In this document: one piece after another, positions 59,789 to 64,000 of the stretch
How the letters are laid out: each line of letters opens with the position of its first letter
Numbering within the stretch: position 1 is the stretch's first letter
DNA from: Aldehydirespirator sp965261105
GTDB taxonomy: Bacteria; Actinomycetota; Acidimicrobiia; Acidimicrobiales; Aldehydirespiratoraceae
Length of the DNA: 64,000 bases
Reading direction: 5' to 3'
NCBI GenBank assembly: GCA_965261105.1
Contig: CBDHCM010000006.1
Span: 1,054,001-1,118,000 of the forward strand
Translations under genes and position numbers: made by a program
The notes under the pieces: generated by a model
The model's input: the letters and a program-made list of their open reading frames with translations, nothing else
What the model was told of the DNA's origin: nothing
Database searches by the model: none

Positions 59789-61002
59789 GGCTGGCCAGGG
59801 GTCGTCGCCGGCCGGCCCCCCGGGCGCATGCCTTTTGGAGGTTCGTCTTTCCCGCAATAGTGGTGGCTGCGGGCCTCGCAGTGCTGCTGCTGGCCTTGGA
59901 GGGCGGCCGCGCCGTGCTCGACAAGAGGGTCGACACGGTCCAGGAGACGGTCGTCCTGCAGCCTGACGAGCCCGGATACCTGGAGTTGGTGGGGGTGACG
60001 CCCACGCTGCTGTCGCTGCACACCCACAACGGCGAGTTGACCGGTGTGGCGTTCATTGCCCGCACCGGCATCGACGCGGGCGGCGGCGTGGTGCTGCTGC
60101 CGGCTGATCTGCAGGTCGCGCCCGGGGTCGGGCTTGCCAGGCAGGGCGACCTCATCTCGGACGTGTACGCCCGCGGCGGCCCCGGCGCAGTCGAGCAGGT
60201 TGCCGAGGGCCTGTTCGGGATCGGGTTCGACGACGTGGAAGAAATCACCACCGAGTCGCTGGCCCACAGCATGGCCCCGGCCGCGCCGCTGCCATACCTG
60301 CTGGTGGACGACCTCGCGGAGATAGGCCCCGACGGGGGGCAGCGGGTGGTGTTCGAGGCAGGCGCCCACGAGTTCTCCGCGGCCGACGCCGCCGCGGTGT
60401 ACGCCCTCCGGAACCCTGACGAGGCTGACGTCAATCGGGTGCAGCGCCAGCGCGCCCTGTGGGAGTCGTGGCTCGGTGTGATCGGGCGAGCCGACGACCC
60501 GGCCGCGGCCGCGCCGCCGCCCTCGTCGGCGTTGTCGGCGTTCATGCGGGCTCTGGGCTCAGGAACCGCAGTGGTGGAGGTCCCCCCTCTGCACCCGGTG
60601 CTTGACCCCGCCTCGCCCCCTCGCTCCGAACTCGGCGACGAGGGCGCGTCCTGGCTGCGCGACAGGGCCCTGGAGTTGGTGCCGTGGCCCCGGCAGCCGG
60701 AGTCGTTCCTGCGGCCCCGGGTCCAACTGCTCGACGGCACGGGCGACCCATCGATCCGGGACGCGCTCGCTGACGACGTGATCGCGGCCGGCGGGGTCAT
60801 CACCGTGATGGGCAACGCGGCCCAGTTTGGCGTTGAGACCACCCATTTCGCCTACCATCGCGAGGAACTCGTGAACGATCACTTCACCAACTCCATCGCC
60901 ATCGTGCTCGGCGTCGACATGGCCCTCATAGAGCTGGGCGAGGACACGCCCGATGTGGTCGACATAACCGTGACGGTCGGACAGGACCAGGCGGCGCGGT
61001 GA
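59776..61002 (+). CDS. Membrane-anchored LytR_C-domain protein (LCP-like)
   Basis: A 408-residue protein with an N-terminal transmembrane helix (about 22-42, FVFPAIVVAAGLAVLLLALE), an extracellular region resembling a degenerate LytR-CpsA-Psr domain (VGVTPTLLSLHTHNGELTGV, then VLLPADLQVAPG), and a C-terminal LytR_C domain (about 315-405, RPRVQLLDGTGDPSIRDALA). The catalytic Arg/Asp pattern of true LCP phosphotransferases is not obvious, so it may be non-catalytic. It is located between nadD and rsfS, where many actinobacteria carry an LCP gene. Confidence 0.75.
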   Translation: MRSLRLARGRRRPAPRAHAFWRFVFPAIVVAAGLAVLLLALEGGRAVLDKRVDTVQETVVLQPDEPGYLELVGVTPTLLSLHTHNGELTGVAFIARTGIDAGGGVVLLPADLQVAPGVGLARQGDLISDVYARGGPGAVEQVAEGLFGIGFDDVEEITTESLAHSMAPAAPLPYLLVDDLAEIGPDGGQRVVFEAGAHEFSAADAAAVYALRNPDEADVNRVQRQRALWESWLGVIGRADDPAAAAPPPSSALSAFMRALGSGTAVVEVPPLHPVLDPASPPRSELGDEGASWLRDRALELVPWPRQPESFLRPRVQLLDGTGDPSIRDALADDVIAAGGVITVMGNAAQFGVETTHFAYHREELVNDHFTNSIAIVLGVDMALIELGEDTPDVVDITVTVGQDQAAR

Positions 61003-61460
61003 CAGCGGAGGCCAACGCGGCCGGACTCGCCGGCCCCGCAGGATCAGCCGGCCGGCCCGCCGCGGCTGATGATGGTGCCTGCGCACGGCGCTGGGCGATG
61101 GCCGCGGCCGCGGTCGCCGACGAGCGCAAGGGCGCCGACACCGTGATCATCGATGTCGGCGACGTGCTCGTGGTGACCGACCTGTTCGTGATCACCCACG
61201 GCAACAACGCCCGCCAGGTGCGGGCCATCGCCGAGAGCGTGGAGGACAGCCTGAAGGCGGCGGGCGGCCCGTCGCCGCTGCGCATCGAGGGCACCGACGA
61301 CCGCCAGTGGCTGCTGCTCGACTACGGCTCGTTCGTGGTCCACGTCTTCGACGCCGAGCGGCGGGCCCTGTACCAGCTCGAGCGGCTCTGGGGCGACTGC
61401 CCCCTGCTCGACTGGACTGCGTCCGTCGGGGCGGCTCCGCCGCAAGCCTCAGACGAATAG
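60999..61460 (+). CDS. rsfS: Ribosomal silencing factor RsfS
   Basis: Binds ribosomal protein uL14 and blocks subunit joining when nutrients are low. The 153 residues begin with an Ala/Gly-rich leader of about 28, then the conserved DUF143 core: GADTVIIDVGDVLVVTDLFV, NNARQVRAIAESVEDSL, RQWLLLDYGSFVVHVFD and LERLWGDCPLLDW. The start overlaps the upstream gene by 4 nt. The nadD-LCP-rsfS order supports the call. Confidence 0.93.
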   Translation: MTAEANAAGLAGPAGSAGRPAAADDGACARRWAMAAAAVADERKGADTVIIDVGDVLVVTDLFVITHGNNARQVRAIAESVEDSLKAAGGPSPLRIEGTDDRQWLLLDYGSFVVHVFDAERRALYQLERLWGDCPLLDWTASVGAAPPQASDE

Positions 61461-61486
61461 CGCCGCGCCGCCGACGACGCTGGGCG

Positions 61487-63145
61487 CTACCGGCCGCGGA
61501 GCCTCACCGGGGTGGAGACCTCCGCGAAGAAGTCGTTGCCCTTGTCGTCGATCACGATGAAGGCGGGGAAGTCCTCGACCTGGATCTGCCACACCGCCTC
61601 CATGCCCAGCTCGGGATAGTCGAGCACCTCCACCTTGCGGATCGAGTCCCGCGCCAGGCGGGCCGCCGGACCGCCGATGGACCCCAGGTAGAAGCCGCCG
61701 TGGCGGGCGCAGGCCTCGGTCACCTCCGAGGAGCGGTTGCCCTTGGCCAGCATCACCATCGATCCCCCGGCCGCCTGGAACTGGTCGACGTAGGAGTCCA
61801 TGCGGCCCGCGGTGGTGGGGCCGAAGGACCCTGATGCGTATCCCTTGGGGGTCTTGGCCGGCCCGGCGTAGTACACCGGGTGGTCGCGCAGGTACTGCGG
61901 CATCGGCTCACCGGCGTCGAGGCGCTCCTTGATCCTGGCGTGGGCGATGTCGCGGCCCACCACCAGCGTGCCGGTCAGGGCCAGGCGGGTCTTGACCGGG
62001 TAGCGCGTGAGCCGGTCCAGGAGCTCACCCATGGGCCGGTCGAGGTTCACCGCCACCACATCGCTGGAGAGCTCGTCGTCGGCGGCCTCGGGCAGGAAGC
62101 GGGCCGGGTCGGTCTCCAGGCGCTCCAGGAAGAGCCCCTCGGAGGTGATCTTGGCCCGGGCCTGGCGGTCGGCCGAGCAGCTCACCGCGATCCCCACCGG
62201 GTTGGACGCCCCGTGTCGGGGCAGGCGCACCACCCGCACGTCGTGGCAGAAGTACTTGCCGCCGAACTGGGCGCCGATCCCGAAGGTCTGGGTCATCTCC
62301 AGGATCCGCTGCTCCCACTGGAGGTCCCGGAACCCGTGGCCGGTGGCGGCGTCGCCGGAGGTGGGCAGCGAGTCGAGGTACTTGGCCGACGCGAGCTTGG
62401 CCACCTTCAGGTTGTGTTCCGCCGACGTGCCCCCCACCACCATCGCCAGGTGGTAGGGCGGGCAGGCCGCGGTGCCGAGCAGCCTCAGCGTCTCGTCGCA
62501 GAAATCGAGCAGCGACTCCTCGTTGAGCAGGGCCCTGGTCTTCTGGTACAGGAACGACTTGTTGGCCGAGCCGCCGCCCTTGGCCATGTAGAACAGCTCG
62601 TAGACGTCGCCCGGCTTGGAGTGGATCTCGATCTGGGCGGGGAGGTTGTTGCCGGTGTTGACCTCTGTGAACATGTCCAGCGGGGCGAGCTGCGAGTAGC
62701 GCAGGTTGGAGGTCTGGTAGGTGTCGTAGACGCCCCGCGAGATGGCCTCGGCGTCGTCTCCGAACGTGAGCACCTGCTCTCCCTTGCGGCCCATGATCAC
62801 TGCGGTGCCGGTGTCCTGGCACATGGGCAGCACACCGCCCGCCGCAATGTTGGCGTTCTGCAGCAGCTCGGTGGCCACGAAGCGGTCGTTGTCCGACGCC
62901 TCAGGGTCCTCGAGGATGTTGTGGAGCTGCTGGAGGTGGTCGGAGCGCAGGTAGTGGTTGATGTCGTGCATGGCGACCGACGTCAACAGCGTCAGCGCCT
63001 CGGGCTCGACCTTCAGGAATGTTCGGCCCGCCGCGTCGATGGTGGAGACGCCCTCGCTGGACACCAGCCGGCAGTCGGTGGTGTCGGGGCCGAGCGGCAG
63101 CAGGTCCGAGTAGGCGAAGTCCTTCAGATCGGCGGAGTCTGCCAT
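61487..63145 (-). CDS. fumA: Class I (iron-sulfur) fumarate hydratase
   Basis: Interconverts fumarate and malate using a [4Fe-4S] cluster. The 552 residues carry both fused subunit domains of the class: cluster cysteines in GVLPMCQDTGTAVI, LLGTAACPPYHLAMV and GIAVSCSADRQAR, and the later VGRDIAHARIKERLDAG, YYAGPAKTPKGYASGSFGPT. The ATG at 63145 (MADSADLKDFAYSDL) is the expected start. A small thioredoxin-like gene lies 29 bp upstream on the same strand. Confidence 0.94.
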   Translation of the reverse strand: MADSADLKDFAYSDLLPLGPDTTDCRLVSSEGVSTIDAAGRTFLKVEPEALTLLTSVAMHDINHYLRSDHLQQLHNILEDPEASDNDRFVATELLQNANIAAGGVLPMCQDTGTAVIMGRKGEQVLTFGDDAEAISRGVYDTYQTSNLRYSQLAPLDMFTEVNTGNNLPAQIEIHSKPGDVYELFYMAKGGGSANKSFLYQKTRALLNEESLLDFCDETLRLLGTAACPPYHLAMVVGGTSAEHNLKVAKLASAKYLDSLPTSGDAATGHGFRDLQWEQRILEMTQTFGIGAQFGGKYFCHDVRVVRLPRHGASNPVGIAVSCSADRQARAKITSEGLFLERLETDPARFLPEAADDELSSDVVAVNLDRPMGELLDRLTRYPVKTRLALTGTLVVGRDIAHARIKERLDAGEPMPQYLRDHPVYYAGPAKTPKGYASGSFGPTTAGRMDSYVDQFQAAGGSMVMLAKGNRSSEVTEACARHGGFYLGSIGGPAARLARDSIRKVEVLDYPELGMEAVWQIQVEDFPAFIVIDDKGNDFFAEVSTPVRLRGR

Positions 63146-63174
63146 GTCACCCCCAGTCCTGCCGTCCGGCGTGC

Positions 63175-63660
63175 TCAGGGTCTCGCGGGCGTGCCCGGGA
63201 AGGCGGCCGGGTCCTGCCCGTCGCCGATCACGGGACGCTGCCAGTGCGTGCACTCTGAGACGGTGTCGGCCACGTCTCGCCACTCTGCGGGGTTCCAACC
63301 CTGGGCGGCCGCGGCGACCGAACCGTTCTGGAGCACGAACGCCAACGCGGGCAGGGTGTCGAGTCCGAGGGCGGCGGGCACGCGCCGGTCGGGGTCGGCG
63401 AAGGTCAGGATGTCCTGGGCGTAGGGGCCCAGGAACCGCCGGGCGTTGTCGGGGCCGCAGGCGACCACCCAGCAGCCGCGGCATCCGGCTTCGGCGTAAG
63501 TCACCAGTATCCGGCGGGCGGTGTGCAGTATCCAGGCGCTCTCGTTGGTGTAGGGATCGAGCAGGACCGGCAACAGCGGGAAGGTTGTGAGCCAGTCCTC
63601 CAGCGGCCTGGCCTCGGCTCCCAGGGGAGCGAGTTCCAAATCGAGCGGGGCGGTCGTCAC
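63175..63660 (-). CDS. Thioredoxin-fold-like protein of unknown function
   Basis: A 161-residue cytoplasmic protein. It has an AGCRGCWVVACGP segment (CxxC) in the middle, DILTFADPDRRVPAALGL, and LPALAFVLQNGSVAAAAQGW, which together follow a thioredoxin fold (the LP.L.F..NG.....GW strand-turn is typical). The GTG at 63660 is preferred because TAGCTT lies 7 nt upstream and the longer frame adds only basic low-complexity residues. It is probably cotranscribed with the iron-sulfur fumarase; a link to cluster protection is speculation. Confidence 0.7.
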   Translation of the reverse strand: MTTAPLDLELAPLGAEARPLEDWLTTFPLLPVLLDPYTNESAWILHTARRILVTYAEAGCRGCWVVACGPDNARRFLGPYAQDILTFADPDRRVPAALGLDTLPALAFVLQNGSVAAAAQGWNPAEWRDVADTVSECTHWQRPVIGDGQDPAAFPGTPARP

Positions 63661-63667
63661 AGCGCCC

Positions 63668-63673
63668 AAGCTA
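63668..63673 (-). promoter_or_regulatory. -10 box of the thioredoxin-like gene (leaderless type)
   Basis: TAGCTT ends 7 nt before the GTG at 63660. Confidence 0.4.
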
Positions 63674-63855
63674 GCGCTTGCGCCGTCCCGGTCGGCGGGT
63701 CCTGTCGCCGGCGCGGCCTGGCGCCGCGGGCGACGCCATTCCTTGCGCCGACGCCACCCCCCGGCCTGGCTCGGCAATCTGCCGCGGCGCTTCGGGGATC
63801 GCTGCGCAGATCGGCCCAAGCCGTCCGGCCCCGGCTATCAGTGCGGGTGCGTGCG

Positions 63856-63861
63856 TAGCAT
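63856..63861 (+). promoter_or_regulatory. -10 box of the last gene (leaderless type)
   Basis: TAGCAT ends 6 nt before the GTG at 63868. Confidence 0.4.
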
Positions 63862-63867
63862 CATGGC

Positions 63868-64000
63868 GTGCATCCGATCGAGCGGCTGCGGTATGTGGCT
63901 CGGGCCGGCGTGGTGCCGGTGGTCCCGCTGGTCCGGGAATCGGCGGCGGCGCTGGTGTCGTTCGCCGACGACCCCAAGGGCCTGCTCACGTCGTGCCGGC
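63868..64000 (+). CDS. N-terminal part of an actinobacterial hypothetical protein (cut by window edge)
   Basis: The first 44 residues read MHPIERLRYVARAGVVPVVP, then LVRESAAALVSFADDPKGLL. The HPIERLRYVARA opening is one I associate with a conserved actinobacterial family sometimes labelled eIF-2B-alpha-like, but too little is present to assign function. The GTG was chosen because it lies 6 nt after TAGCAT; an ATG at 63863 is in another frame. Confidence 0.6.
   Translation, partial: MHPIERLRYVARAGVVPVVPLVRESAAALVSFADDPKGLLTSCR

Noticed and set aside
61880..63424. Long plus-strand frame opposite fumarase
   Set aside because: Antisense shadow of a confident gene, with no domain or start context.

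Overview
The window is a high-GC, densely packed bacterial chromosome segment, most likely from an actinobacterium of the Acidimicrobiia type. The evidence is the gene order (tlyA-nadK-recN-pyrG-nudix-xerD-scpA-scpB-rluB, cmk-plsC-ispH, tig-clpP-clpX-folC-ndk-mreBCD-mrdA-rodA, rng-rplU-rpmA-obg-proB, nadD-LCP-rsfS), class II DAHP synthase, a BldC-like helix-turn-helix protein, Thr/Pro-rich linkers, frequent GTG starts and many ATGA/GTGA stop-start overlaps. This assignment is inference; no rRNA gene is present to confirm it. || Layout. 1-5.3 kb (mostly minus): end of an unknown gene, a 70-aa membrane protein with a sterol-reductase-like tail, ammonium transporter, KAS III-like enzyme, M20 amidohydrolase and an alpha/beta hydrolase. 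5.3-7.9 kb: a short-chain-dehydrogenase remnant, an amidase and a second alpha/beta hydrolase. Together with Amt these look like uptake and hydrolysis of organic nitrogen. 7.9-24.7 kb: DNA repair, nucleotide, chromosome-condensation, aromatic amino acid, phospholipid and isoprenoid genes, with trpS placed antisense where parA is often found. 25-44 kb: tRNA-Gly, protein folding and degradation (tig, clpP, clpX), folate, the complete elongasome operon (mreB, mreC, mreD, PBP2, RodA), a radical SAM/DUF2344 pair, RNase E/G, two ribosomal proteins, Obg and ProB. 44-50.7 kb: PspA, MurJ, ProA and an orphan MoxR/CoxE-like pair. || 50.7-56.7 kb is an accessory island: a DUF4238 gene, a membrane protein whose start codon has been split by an IS1380-like element, decayed pieces of other genes including the tail of a type ISP restriction enzyme, a compact two-gene module (beta-sandwich protein plus PaREP1-like helical protein), and a 99-bp MITE. 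Both mobile insertions sit in CTAG targets. 56.7-64 kb returns to core genes: DAHP synthase co-oriented with a group 2 sigma factor, nadD, a LytR_C protein, rsfS, class I fumarase, a thioredoxin-like protein and the start of one more gene. || Four regulatory or structural signals stand out. First, about a dozen genes have a TANNNT -10 box ending 6-8 nt before the start codon, which predicts widespread leaderless transcription. Second, a near-perfect CRP-type palindrome sits about 62 bp upstream of the predicted start of sigma-factor transcription. Third, four tandem 33-bp repeats lie just upstream of a BldC-like regulator. Fourth, a family of about 45-bp intergenic repeats occurs six times. 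The best candidate for something undescribed is the 55.67-56.57 kb two-gene module inside the defence-gene graveyard.
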